NCBI RefSeq assembly: GCF_001190945.1
Contig: NZ_CP011112.1
Coordinates: forward strand, 4,836,001-4,900,000
Direction of reading: 5' to 3'
Length of the DNA: 64,000 bases
Source: Luteipulveratus mongoliensis
GTDB taxonomy: Bacteria > Actinomycetota > Actinomycetes > Actinomycetales > Dermatophilaceae
This document shows positions 52,662-60,884 of this stretch, piece by piece. The number at the start of each line of letters is the position of its first letter. Within the stretch, counting starts at the first letter, position 1. Below the pieces are notes generated by a model. That model was not told the DNA's origin, made no database searches, and saw only the letters and a program-made list of their open reading frames with translations. The position numbers and the translations under genes are program-made.

Positions 52662-53084
52662 TCAGCCACTCATGCCGCTGAACGGGTTCAAGACCTGCGC
52701 GCCCGTGTGTTCCATGTCGGCCGCGTTCCTCGTGACCAGCGTGAGCCCACTCACCACGGCCGTCGCCGCAATGAGTCCGTCCGCGACCGGGATGGTCTGC
52801 ACGGCATTCATCCGTCTGCCCCACTCGTCAGCGATTTCCGCCGAGATCGGGATCGCCCTGTCGGCATACTCGGTTCGAAGGACCCTGAACCAGCGCTCCA
52901 GCCGGGCAGCCTGCACGACGTCCCTGCGGCGCAGACGCTCGATCCCATCGCGGATCTCGCCGAGCGAGATCACACTGATCCACATCTCTTCTGAGGCGAT
53001 GTCGCCGAACCACTGCACGACGCCGACATCCGGGTAGCGGCGCCTTAACTCCGACAAGACATTCGTGTCGAGGAGGAAGGTCAC
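52662..53084 (-). CDS. vapC: PIN-domain toxin (VapC)
   Basis: 140 residues. PIN acidic residues: Asp6 in FLLDTNVLSE, Glu in SLGEIRDG, Asp in PVADGLIAATA (about 99) and the following Asn/Asp in TRNAADME. Ribonuclease cutting tRNA or rRNA loops. Translationally coupled (4-base overlap) with the antitoxin. Confidence 0.9.
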   Translation of the reverse strand: MTFLLDTNVLSELRRRYPDVGVVQWFGDIASEEMWISVISLGEIRDGIERLRRRDVVQAARLERWFRVLRTEYADRAIPISAEIADEWGRRMNAVQTIPVADGLIAATAVVSGLTLVTRNAADMEHTGAQVLNPFSGMSG

Positions 53085-53329
53085 CCCAGATCAACCTCGC
53101 GCGGCAGCGATCGCGACCGCTCGATCACTAGATCGTCATCATCGAGCAACGGCTCCGCGCGCAGAAACTCCGCGAAGGTCAGCGCTCCGCGCTGCAGCCG
53201 CCGGTACTCCTCGATGTCGAGGACGACGGCTACGTCCTGGCCGTGCTTGGTCACGACCTGCGGCGCATCGTGCGCAGCGCGCAGCACTTCGCTGAACCGC
53301 TGCTTCGCTTCTTGGACTTGCCAGCTCAT
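53081..53329 (-). CDS. Phd/YefM-type antitoxin
   Basis: 82 residues from the ATG at 53329 (GAGGTG upstream). Phd fold MSWQVQEAKQRFSEVLRAAHDAPQVVTKHGQDVAVVLDIEEY, then a C-terminal helix and an acidic segment (EPLLDDDDLVIERSRS) expected to insert into the PIN active site. With vapC this forms a type II toxin-antitoxin pair. Confidence 0.88.
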   Translation of the reverse strand: MSWQVQEAKQRFSEVLRAAHDAPQVVTKHGQDVAVVLDIEEYRRLQRGALTFAEFLRAEPLLDDDDLVIERSRSLPREVDLG

Positions 53330-53390
53330 GTCGATCACCTCGCGGTCCAGTCTGACGACTTCTGTCCAGTCTGTCTAGATTTCTGGAGGC

Positions 53391-53518
53391 GGTCTCGATA
53401 CGCCTCCGCTAGCGCTCCGGCTACTCGACCAGCCGGTTGGGAAGGTCCGGCTACTCGACCAGCCGGTTGGGAAGGTCCGGCTCCTCGACCAGCGGTGGTC
53501 CGCTACTCGACCGGCGGG
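53391..53518. repeat. GGTCGAGTAG palindromic repeat, tandem copy
   Basis: One arm GGTCTCGATACGCCTCCGCT then three CGACCAGC units, two with GGTTGGGAAGGTCCGGCT, ending CTACTCGACCGGCGG. It overlaps the last codons of the minus-strand methyltransferase, whose stop TAG it supplies. Confidence 0.88.
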
Positions 53519-55011
53519 GCGACCAGCAGGCCGTCGGCGATCAGGTCGCGGATCTGCGGAAGTGCTTGCGTACGAACGGCTTCCGGGCTTGCATCGACCA
53601 GTGAGGCGATCGCATCCAACGCCTGACCTGCCGTGAGTGAGCCATCGCAGACCGAGAGGTACGCCGACAGCACGGTGTCCGCACGGAACGCCCGCCCCAG
53701 CCCGCCACCCTGGCGCACCACGATCACGGTCGGGTCGTCCGCACCGGGCGCACCGTGCCGCTCCTCGGTCACGTCGGCCGCACACTGCCACGCGGTCGCG
53801 AGCACACCAGCGTCGCCGTGCTCGGCCAGCCACGCGCGAGCGGCCAGACCGGCCGCGACCGATGGACCCATGGGCGCCGCCACCGATCCGGTCGACTCGA
53901 CGAGATTCCGCCAGGGCTCGCGAGCCCCGACCGGGCGCTGGAGCGTGATGACACCGAAGCCGATCTCACCGACACCGCGACGGTCGAAGTCGGCCAGCCA
54001 GCCGGCGTACATCTCCTCGAATCCTTCAGTGCCCGAACGGTGTCCGCCGTCTCCGGCCCACAGCTCGGCGTACTCAGCGGGGTCCTGCACATCGCGCTGA
54101 ATCACCCACGCGTCGAGGCCGGTGCCGTCCAACCAACCGTCGACGACATCCCGCCAGGCGCCACCGACCGGGACCTCCCAGTTGCCGAGCAGCTGCGCGA
54201 TCCCACCGGGAGCCAGGTGGGATCCGACCTGCCGGATGAGGTCCTCGACGACGGCATGCCCGACCTGGCCGCCGTCGCGGTACTCGTAGGTCGGCATCGT
54301 CTCGGTTCGAGGTGTGATGACGAACGGCGGATTACTCACCACGAGATCGAAGGTCTCGCCCGCGACCGGCTCGAGCATGTTGCCGGCCCGGATGTCCCAG
54401 TCCAGTCCGTTGAGCGCCGCGTTGAAGCGGGTGATCGCCAAGGCTCGCTCCGACACGTCGGTCGCGACCACGGTCGACGCGTGCTGAGAGAGGTGCAGCG
54501 ACTGCACCCCGCAACCGGCGCCGAGATCGAGCGCCCGGCCCACGGGCGCGCGTACGGTCCAGGAGGCCAAAGTCGTTGAGGCGCCACCGATTCCGAGCAC
54601 GTGATCGATCGAGAGGGGTTGTCCGGTCATGGACTCGGTGAGGTCGGACAGCACCCACCACTCGCGCTCGTCGTCGCCGTAGGGCCGCAGATCGAACAGC
54701 GTCCGAACCTGTCCGCGCTCGACCGCTACCAGCCCGGCGCGTACGAGCCGGTCGACGTCCCAACCCGCGAGCACAGGATCGAGCGCCTCGGCGGGCACGG
54801 AACGACCGAGGGCGAAGAGGCGCACGAGTACGCCAACCGGTGCGGTCGTCGTACGGGTCACCAGGTCTGCGGGCACCACCTGCTCGCGGTGCAGTGCACG
54901 GCTGGCGCGCTCACCGAGACAGTCGCGGATGCCGTCCAGCGTGAAGCCGGCGTCCCGGAGGGCGTCGCGCAGCGAGATGAGCTCCGCGCCCGCCCGCGGG
55001 ACACCGGCCAT
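53503..55011 (-). CDS. Large N5-glutamine/N6-adenine-type methyltransferase with DUF7059 N-terminus
   Basis: 502 residues. N-terminal helical domain (1-135), then class I methyltransferase: LDLGAGCGVQSLHLS (motif I, about 165-178), VSNPPFVITPR (NPPF substrate motif, about 240), DGGQVGHAVVEDLI. The C-terminal 150 residues are a separate domain. Paralogue of HemK/PrmC or tRNA MTases found near topA in many actinobacteria; target unknown. The protein ends PVE from the overlapping repeat. Confidence 0.88.
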   Translation of the reverse strand: MAGVPRAGAELISLRDALRDAGFTLDGIRDCLGERASRALHREQVVPADLVTRTTTAPVGVLVRLFALGRSVPAEALDPVLAGWDVDRLVRAGLVAVERGQVRTLFDLRPYGDDEREWWVLSDLTESMTGQPLSIDHVLGIGGASTTLASWTVRAPVGRALDLGAGCGVQSLHLSQHASTVVATDVSERALAITRFNAALNGLDWDIRAGNMLEPVAGETFDLVVSNPPFVITPRTETMPTYEYRDGGQVGHAVVEDLIRQVGSHLAPGGIAQLLGNWEVPVGGAWRDVVDGWLDGTGLDAWVIQRDVQDPAEYAELWAGDGGHRSGTEGFEEMYAGWLADFDRRGVGEIGFGVITLQRPVGAREPWRNLVESTGSVAAPMGPSVAAGLAARAWLAEHGDAGVLATAWQCAADVTEERHGAPGADDPTVIVVRQGGGLGRAFRADTVLSAYLSVCDGSLTAGQALDAIASLVDASPEAVRTQALPQIRDLIADGLLVAPPVE

Positions 55012-55018
55012 CAATCAC

Positions 55019-55723
55019 TCAGCTCATCAGGTTGCCGAGGAGGCCACCCTGCTGCTGCTGACCACCCTGAGCGGGGGTCCACTCGCTGGGCTGCACGACG
55101 ACGAAGCCCGGGCCGTGGAAGGCGTACTGGAAAGCCTCACCCGAGCCACCGCGCAGCATCGACTTCATGTTCATGCTGTTGACGACCTGCGGCACCAGGT
55201 TGGCCGACCAGGCGACCGCAGCCTGCACGTCGACGTAGGTCGGCTGCTGCGAGCAGTCGAGCACGACGGGCTGGCCGACCGCGTGCAGCGCGACCGTGCC
55301 CTGTCCGTTGAGCACCATGTTGAACAGACCGCCCGACATCATGCCGGCGCCCTGGACCCGCTTGATGTCCCAGTCGATGGCGGAGTCGAAGGCCAGCAGG
55401 TTGCGGCCGTTGACCGAGATGCCGTCGCCGGTGAGGTCGACCAGGAACACGAAGCCGGCCTCCGAGGCGAAGAACACCTCGCCCTGCCCCGTGACCCGCA
55501 TCAGAGGCACGTCCTCGCTGGTCACGACCTTCTTGAGGAGCTTGCCGACCGAGCCGGCGCCCTCGTGGTTGAACGTGACCTGGCCCTGGAAGGCGACCAT
55601 CGCGCCCTTCACGGACAGCACGTCCGGGCCGAGGGAGACCCGCAGCATCTGTGGGTTCTGAAGTCCGAACCGGTTCTGGCTCTGGACCTCGAGGTTCTGC
55701 TGATCGAAAAGACTGCTCTGCAT
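55019..55723 (-). CDS. AIM24 family protein
   Basis: 234 residues, beta-rich AIM24/TerD-unrelated domain (SLGPDVLSVKGAMVAFQGQVTFNHEGAGSVG, KVVTSEDVPLMRVTGQGEVFFA, VDWDIKRVQGAGMMSGG). Homologues are widespread and of unknown function. The C-terminus is Gln/Gly-rich. Eight bases separate it from the methyltransferase. Confidence 0.88.
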   Translation of the reverse strand: MQSSLFDQQNLEVQSQNRFGLQNPQMLRVSLGPDVLSVKGAMVAFQGQVTFNHEGAGSVGKLLKKVVTSEDVPLMRVTGQGEVFFASEAGFVFLVDLTGDGISVNGRNLLAFDSAIDWDIKRVQGAGMMSGGLFNMVLNGQGTVALHAVGQPVVLDCSQQPTYVDVQAAVAWSANLVPQVVNSMNMKSMLRGGSGEAFQYAFHGPGFVVVQPSEWTPAQGGQQQQGGLLGNLMS

Positions 55724-55776
55724 GTTCGCCCCTTGTGTTGTCGTACGACGCCCCAGGCCAACGCTTGTGCGTCGGG

Positions 55777-56127
55777 TCAGCGTTCCCCGGCCATGTCGGC
55801 CAGGCCTTCTTCGACGGTGGGATAGATCCGGAACACCTTGTCCAGGCCGGTGATCTCGAAGTTGCGCAGCACGCGTTCGCTGCTGATGACCAGGCGCATC
55901 TCGCCGTCCTGGACCCGAACGGTCTTCAGCCGCCCGACCAGGACGCCGAGTCCCGTCGAGTCCAGGAACGGGACGTCCGTGAGGTCGGCCAGCAGCTTGG
56001 TCTTACCTGATGCGATGACGTGGGACAGCTCGTCCCGCAACGTCGGAGCGCTGAACACATCGACCTCACCGGCGAGACGTACGACGGTCACGTCGCCCTC
56101 GGCTCGAGTGGTCACGGTCAGGTCCAC
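55777..56127 (-). CDS. STAS-domain anti-sigma-factor antagonist
   Basis: 116 residues from the GTG at 56127 (GGAG 8 bases upstream). SpoIIAA/RsbV-like: VRLAGEVDVFSAPTLRDEL and the phosphorylatable Ser in VPFLDSTGLGVLVG (about residue 56). It would release a sigma factor when dephosphorylated. No kinase or sigma gene adjoins it. Confidence 0.92.
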   Translation of the reverse strand: MDLTVTTRAEGDVTVVRLAGEVDVFSAPTLRDELSHVIASGKTKLLADLTDVPFLDSTGLGVLVGRLKTVRVQDGEMRLVISSERVLRNFEITGLDKVFRIYPTVEEGLADMAGER

Positions 56128-56203
56128 GATGCAGCTCCTTCGTCTTGGGTGATCCTGAACACTAACGACCCCGGCCAGGTCAAGCACATAGCGTGTCCTG
56201 TCG

Positions 56204-58543
56204 ATGGATACCGGACGCCCAGATCAGCGCGCCGAGGGCTTCGACCCGGCGCAGGCGCTCGGACGTCTCGTCGAGGGTGTCGGCACCGGCGAGCTGCTGC
56301 ACGTCCAGGACCTGCCCGAGCGCCTGGAGCAGACCGCGGCGTGGCCGGAATGGGTCAATCCGCAGGTCGCGGCGGCCGTGCGCGGCACCGGCATCGACCG
56401 TCTCTGGACCCATCAGTACGACGCCGCTGAGCTCGCGCACGACCGTCACCACGTGGTCGTCTCGACCGGCACGGCGTCCGGCAAGAGCCTCGCCTACCTG
56501 CTGCCGATGCTGTCCGCGGTGGCCGACGGCACGTCCGCGGCTTCGGGTCGCGGGGCGACGGCGCTCTACCTCGCGCCGACCAAAGCCCTGGCCGGTGACC
56601 AGCTGGCCCGGATCGAGTCCTTCGCGGTGCCGGGAGTCCGGGCGGCGACGTACGACGGCGACACCCCTCCCGACGAGCGCCGCTGGATCCGCGAGCACGC
56701 GCAGATCGTGCTGAGCAATCCTGACCTGCTGCACCACACGCTGCTGCCGAACCACGAGCGGTGGGCGCCATTCCTGCGGTCGCTGCAGTACGTCGTGGTC
56801 GATGAGTGCCACACCTATCGCGGCGTCTTCGGGGCACACCTGGCGTCGGTTCTGCGGCGGCTGCGACGGGTGGCGGCGCGCTACAAGTCCGACCCGACGT
56901 TCGTGCTCGCGTCTGCGACGGTGGCCGACCCGGCAGGGCACGCGTCCACGTTGGTGGGCGAGCCCGTACGCCCGGTGTCGGTCGACGGATCTCCGCGCGC
57001 TGCAATGACTTTCGCTCTCTGGCAGCCTGGCCCTCCCCCTGGCGGCCCGCCCGATGGGGCTCGTCGGAGCGCGGTGGCCGAGTCGGCGGATCTGCTCACC
57101 TCATTGGTCGGGTCGGGCGTGCAGACGCTGGCCTTCGCGCGGTCCCGAGTGGGCGTCGAGGTTGTCGCCGAGATGGCGCGTGACCGACTCGCGTCGTCGT
57201 CTCCCGGGCTGGAGACCACCGTGGCGGCGTATCGCGGTGGTTACCTGCCTGAGGAGCGCCGCGACCTCGAACGATCGTTGCGCGACGGGACGCTGCGCGG
57301 GCTCGCGGCGACCAACGCGCTCGAGCTCGGCATCGACGTGAGCGGGCTGGACGCCGTGGTGCTGGCCGGCTGGCCGGGCACCGTCGGGTCCCTGTGGCAG
57401 CAGGCCGGTCGGGCTGGTCGCAGCGGTCAGCGGTCGCTCGTGCTGTTCGTCGCGGCCGACGACCCGCTCGACACCTATCTCATCCATCACCCGGAGATGC
57501 TGCTCGGACGGCCGGTCGAGGCCTCGGTGGTCGATGCCGAGAACCCCTACGTCCTCGCGCCGCACCTGGCCGCGGCGGCGGCCGAACTGCCGCTGACCCC
57601 GGCCGACGAGGTCTACTTCGGGCCGACGATGCGGCCGCTGATCGACACGCTGGTCGAGCGCGGGGTGCTGCGCCGGCGACCGCGCGGGTGGTTCTGGGCG
57701 CGTGACGACCGGCCCGGCGATCATCTCTCGTTGCGTGGGACAGGCGAGCCCGTCGTACGGATCGTCGAGAACCGCACCGGCCGCGTCCTCGGAACGGTCG
57801 ACGCGGAACGTTCGCACCGCGCCGTCCACACCGGCGCGGTCTATGTGCACCAGGGGCAGACGTACGTCGTGTCCGACCTCGACCTGTCCGACGGCAGCGC
57901 GCACGTCACCGCCGGCGACCCGGGCTGGTCGACGATGGCGCGCTCGGTGAGCGCGTTCGACATCGTGGCGAGCGAGCGGCGTACGACATGGGGTCCGGTC
58001 TCCCTGCACTTCGGCACCCTGGACGTACGCACGCAGGTCACCTCGTTCCTGCGGCGGCTGCCCTCGGGTGACGTCATCGGCGAGCACCCGCTCGACCTGC
58101 CCGAACAGCGGCTGAGGACTCGCGGCGTGTGGTGGACGGTCAACCCTGATGCCCTCGAATCTGTTGTTACAGAAGAGGATTGGCCCGGAGCGCTGCACGC
58201 GGCCGAGCACGCCTCGATCGGAATGCTGCCGCTGGTCGCCCAGTCGGATCGGTGGGACATCGGCGGCGTCTCGACTGCTCTGCATCCGGACACGGAGCTG
58301 CCGACGGTGGTGGTCTACGACGGCTATCCGGGAGGGGCCGGGTTCGCCGAGCGGGGCTACGAGCAGGCGGCGACGTGGCTGGGTGCGACGCGTGACGCCA
58401 TCGCCGAGTGCCGGTGCGTGTCAGGTTGCCCGTCGTGCGTGCAGTCGCCCAAGTGCGGCAATGGCAACAATCCGTTGAGCAAGGCCGGTGCGGTGGCGGT
58501 GCTCGACCTCGTCCTACGCCATGCGAGCGACCCGGGAGGCTAG
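56204..58543 (+). CDS. DEAD/DEAH-box helicase with DUF1998 (MrfA/YprA-like)
   Basis: 779 residues. Walker A STGTASGKS (about 87-95), DECH box (VVDECHTY), motif VI QQAGRAGRSGQ, and a C-terminal DUF1998 domain with a zinc/iron cluster signature CRCVSGCPSCVQSPKCG. MrfA-type proteins are DNA repair helicases for crosslinks; the same gene stands near topA in mycobacteria. Start at the ATG at 56204. Confidence 0.94.
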   Translation: MDTGRPDQRAEGFDPAQALGRLVEGVGTGELLHVQDLPERLEQTAAWPEWVNPQVAAAVRGTGIDRLWTHQYDAAELAHDRHHVVVSTGTASGKSLAYLLPMLSAVADGTSAASGRGATALYLAPTKALAGDQLARIESFAVPGVRAATYDGDTPPDERRWIREHAQIVLSNPDLLHHTLLPNHERWAPFLRSLQYVVVDECHTYRGVFGAHLASVLRRLRRVAARYKSDPTFVLASATVADPAGHASTLVGEPVRPVSVDGSPRAAMTFALWQPGPPPGGPPDGARRSAVAESADLLTSLVGSGVQTLAFARSRVGVEVVAEMARDRLASSSPGLETTVAAYRGGYLPEERRDLERSLRDGTLRGLAATNALELGIDVSGLDAVVLAGWPGTVGSLWQQAGRAGRSGQRSLVLFVAADDPLDTYLIHHPEMLLGRPVEASVVDAENPYVLAPHLAAAAAELPLTPADEVYFGPTMRPLIDTLVERGVLRRRPRGWFWARDDRPGDHLSLRGTGEPVVRIVENRTGRVLGTVDAERSHRAVHTGAVYVHQGQTYVVSDLDLSDGSAHVTAGDPGWSTMARSVSAFDIVASERRTTWGPVSLHFGTLDVRTQVTSFLRRLPSGDVIGEHPLDLPEQRLRTRGVWWTVNPDALESVVTEEDWPGALHAAEHASIGMLPLVAQSDRWDIGGVSTALHPDTELPTVVVYDGYPGGAGFAERGYEQAATWLGATRDAIAECRCVSGCPSCVQSPKCGNGNNPLSKAGAVAVLDLVLRHASDPGG

Positions 58544-58598
58544 GGTCCGGACAAAAGGACGTCCACCGCGGCCTCTGCGCCGCGCGAAGGAGCTCGTC

Positions 58599-59045
58599 GT
58601 GATTGCCGTTGCCCTTGTCCTGCTCATCATCGTCGCCCTGATCGTGCTGTGGCTGCTGCTCGCATCAGGCGACTCCGCCGATGTCGATCTCTCGTCCGCC
58701 GGGCTCGACGTCCATGTCAGCCCGCTCGTCGTGTTCCTGCTCGGTGCGGTCTCGATGGCCTTGCTGCTGCTGTCGATCCGGTTCTTCTACTGGGGGTCCA
58801 AGCGCAGTGCTCGCCGTCGCCACGAGCGCAAGGACCTGGAGAAGCAGGCTCGCGAAGCCAGCAAGCAGCGCGACGCCGCCCTCGCTGAGCGGGAGCGGGA
58901 GCACGCGCGACTGGCCGACCTGAAGGGTGAAGCGGAGGGGCCAGATGGTGAGGACCGCCCGCTCGAGGTGGATGGCCGCGTGCGGGACGGCGAAGGGCGA
59001 GCTGTTGACGGGCGCCCCGCGGAGGGGCGCCCTCGGGACGAGTAG
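58599..59045 (+). CDS. Two-helix membrane protein with coiled coil, LapA-like layout
   Basis: 148 residues from the GTG at 58599 (GAAGGAG upstream). Two membrane helices (about 1-23 and 43-65), an extracytoplasmic loop of about 20 residues, then a charged coiled coil (RRHERKDLEKQAREASKQRDAALAER) and a hydrophilic tail. The layout is that of LapA-domain proteins. Function unknown. Separated by 55 bases from the helicase. Confidence 0.6.
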   Translation: MIAVALVLLIIVALIVLWLLLASGDSADVDLSSAGLDVHVSPLVVFLLGAVSMALLLLSIRFFYWGSKRSARRRHERKDLEKQAREASKQRDAALAEREREHARLADLKGEAEGPDGEDRPLEVDGRVRDGEGRAVDGRPAEGRPRDE

Positions 59046-59052
59046 TCCCCCT

Positions 59053-59112
59053 TCCAACACAGATTGACTGCGGTAGCACGCATGCGTGCTACCGCAGTCA
59101 ATCTGTGTTGGA
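59053..59112. terminator. Perfect 60-bp palindrome between convergent genes
   Basis: 30 + 30 bases with no mismatch and no spacer; arms start TCCAACACAGATTGACTGCG and the centre is GCACGCATGCGTGC. It probably forms the bidirectional terminator, but its perfection exceeds what that needs. Confidence 0.8.
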
Positions 59113-59118
59113 GGCGGC

Positions 59119-60258
59119 TCAGCCGATCAGCTCCAGCACGTGGCCTTCGTGGACCGCACGGTAGACCTCGTCGCGGATCTCGTTGGCCGCGTCATCCGTC
59201 AGCGTCCTGTCCAGCGGCCGAAGCGTGAGGCGTACCAACGCATTCACCTGACCCGGCTCGATCTGCAGACGCCGGCGCGCGTGGTGCGGCAGGTCGTCGT
59301 ACGTCGCCGTGGACAGCAGCTGCACTGACTCCAGCCACGACGCGCGCGGCCCTAGTGCGGTACGCACTCGATCGCCGAGCGTCTCTTCGTCGGTCTCCCA
59401 GCCGACCACCAGGGAGAGGTCGCGGCGGATGGGCGGCTGCATCGAGACCGGCCGCCACGGCTCGAGGCCGAGCATCTGGTCAGCGATGCGCTGATCGGTC
59501 GCGCGTAGCAACCTGATGTCGGGAATTCCCTTGCGCAGCATGAGTGCTCGCTCGAGTCCCATGCCTAGCGCGAGACCCGACCATCGCGCTGAGTCCAGTC
59601 CGGAGCGTTCGAGAAGGGCGGGGTCGATCAGCCCGCACTCAGCGAGCTCGAGCCACTCGCCTCCGTGTCGTACGTCGACCTGGCGCCCGTTGCGGGTGTA
59701 CGGATGAGGGGATGGAACGGTCCGCCACCGGGCGCCGGGCAGCACACTCTCCACGAGCGTCTCGACCATGACCATCAGGTCCGTATCGGTCTGCGCCGGA
59801 CCGTCGGTCACCCGCCAGAGGTCGACCTGATGTGGCGCGCCGACGTGCGTACGGTCGATCGCGTCGCGGCGGTAGACCAGGCCGGGGAGGGCGTACAGCC
59901 GGTCGTGATGGTCGCAATTTCGTTGTGCCGCAATACTTTTCAGCAGATCAGGGACGGCTGCCGAGGTGTGGCTGCGTAGCATCACGGTCGGGCTGACGTA
60001 GCGCGAGTAGCGCGCATCGCGAGTGACGGCGGTGCGGTCGAAACCGAGGCGGTCGTAGTTGTCCTGCACGCTGACGAGCGGGCTGACTCGGACGATCCGG
60101 GAGTCGATGCGCCAGCCCTCAGCGAGTGCGGTGACTGCGCTGTTGAGGAGCTGCTCCATCGCATGCGGCGGCTCGTCCTCGGTACGACTCGCGGGGTCCG
60201 TCAGATCGCGGAGGGCGAGGGCGTCGTACAGCTGCTCAGGGGAGAGATAAGTGGTCAT
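59119..60258 (-). CDS. Monomeric PheRS-like class II synthetase paralogue
   Basis: 379 residues. It joins a class II catalytic core (SRYVSPTVMLRSHTSAAVPDLL motif 2-like; LALGMGLERALMLRKGIPDIRLL motif 3, WSGL) with a C-terminal FDX-ACB anticodon-binding domain (QPPIRRDLSLVVGWETDEETL), the composition of mitochondrial PheRS. It lacks the PheT editing domains. Since every bacterium has pheS/pheT, this is an accessory paralogue, perhaps modifying another substrate or making a resistant or trans-editing form. A small leader ORF and hairpin precede it. Confidence 0.8.
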   Translation of the reverse strand: MTTYLSPEQLYDALALRDLTDPASRTEDEPPHAMEQLLNSAVTALAEGWRIDSRIVRVSPLVSVQDNYDRLGFDRTAVTRDARYSRYVSPTVMLRSHTSAAVPDLLKSIAAQRNCDHHDRLYALPGLVYRRDAIDRTHVGAPHQVDLWRVTDGPAQTDTDLMVMVETLVESVLPGARWRTVPSPHPYTRNGRQVDVRHGGEWLELAECGLIDPALLERSGLDSARWSGLALGMGLERALMLRKGIPDIRLLRATDQRIADQMLGLEPWRPVSMQPPIRRDLSLVVGWETDEETLGDRVRTALGPRASWLESVQLLSTATYDDLPHHARRRLQIEPGQVNALVRLTLRPLDRTLTDDAANEIRDEVYRAVHEGHVLELIG

Positions 60259-60269
60259 GTCACGTCCTT

Positions 60270-60309
60270 CGGTTCGTACGGATGGGGAGGGTCTCCCCCG
60301 GCCGAACCG
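60270..60309 (-). promoter_or_regulatory. Structured leader before the PheRS-like gene
   Basis: Stem CGGTTCG (60270-60276) / CGAACCG (60303-60309) enclosing a second stem GGGGAG / CTCCCC (60284-60289 and 60293-60298). It lies 12 bases before the start codon and 9 bases after a short ORF, an attenuator-like arrangement. Confidence 0.5.
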
Positions 60310-60317
60310 ACGCGGGA

Positions 60318-60386
60318 CTAGGCGCTTGCGAGCGTGCCCACGCGGCCGATGTGCGGCCGGGGGCGGATAAATCGCTGCATGCGCAT
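60318..60386 (-). CDS. Putative leader peptide, 22 residues
   Basis: ATG to TAG: a short basic peptide beginning MRMQRFIRPRP and ending GTLASA, directly upstream of the hairpin and the PheRS-like gene. A weak GAAG precedes it. It contains one Phe codon only, so classical Phe attenuation is not obvious. Confidence 0.35.
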   Translation of the reverse strand: MRMQRFIRPRPHIGRVGTLASA

Positions 60387-60522
60387 GGCTTCACGATACG
60401 CCCGCGGACGCGTGGCCTGCAGCCGACTTTTCCCTGCCAGCCGGAACCCGGCGGCGTACCGGACCGTTGTCGTACGCAGGTGCTCCGATGCCGTCGGAGC
60501 CTTCGCACGACGGGACGGACTC

Positions 60523-60873
60523 ATGAGGTTCCGCGGCAGGTTCAACGACCGGTTCGGGATTCGCAAGCATCGAGGTCGCTCGGTGACGCGGCTCGACCGC
60601 GAGGCCACCGACGCTGATATCGAGGCTCTGATCGAGTTCGCCCGAACCAGACGCGGTGTTGAGTTCTTTGTCGAGCCCGAGACCTACGCGACAGGCAGTT
60701 CGGCCGTCGCGGTGGCCCATGACGGCGAGTGGAGACGCCGTCGGGTGGGTACGCCTGCGGTCATCGCGAAGGTCGCTCGGGATCTCCGCCTTCCGATCTA
60801 CGACGCTCAGATCGTCGGTTACCCCGCCCGGATGCGCGCCTGGAACGAGCGGCACCGCGAGCGCGACGCCTGA
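60523..60873 (+). CDS. Conserved actinobacterial protein of unknown function
   Basis: 116 residues from the ATG at 60523. The pattern ARTRRGVEFFVEPETYATGSSAVAVAHDGEWRRRRVGTPA ... LPIYDAQIVGYPARM is conserved across actinobacteria and often labelled 'oxidoreductase' without evidence. Convergent with the M20 peptidase. Confidence 0.75.
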   Translation: MRFRGRFNDRFGIRKHRGRSVTRLDREATDADIEALIEFARTRRGVEFFVEPETYATGSSAVAVAHDGEWRRRRVGTPAVIAKVARDLRLPIYDAQIVGYPARMRAWNERHRERDA

Positions 60874-60884
60874 CAGCGGCCGGG

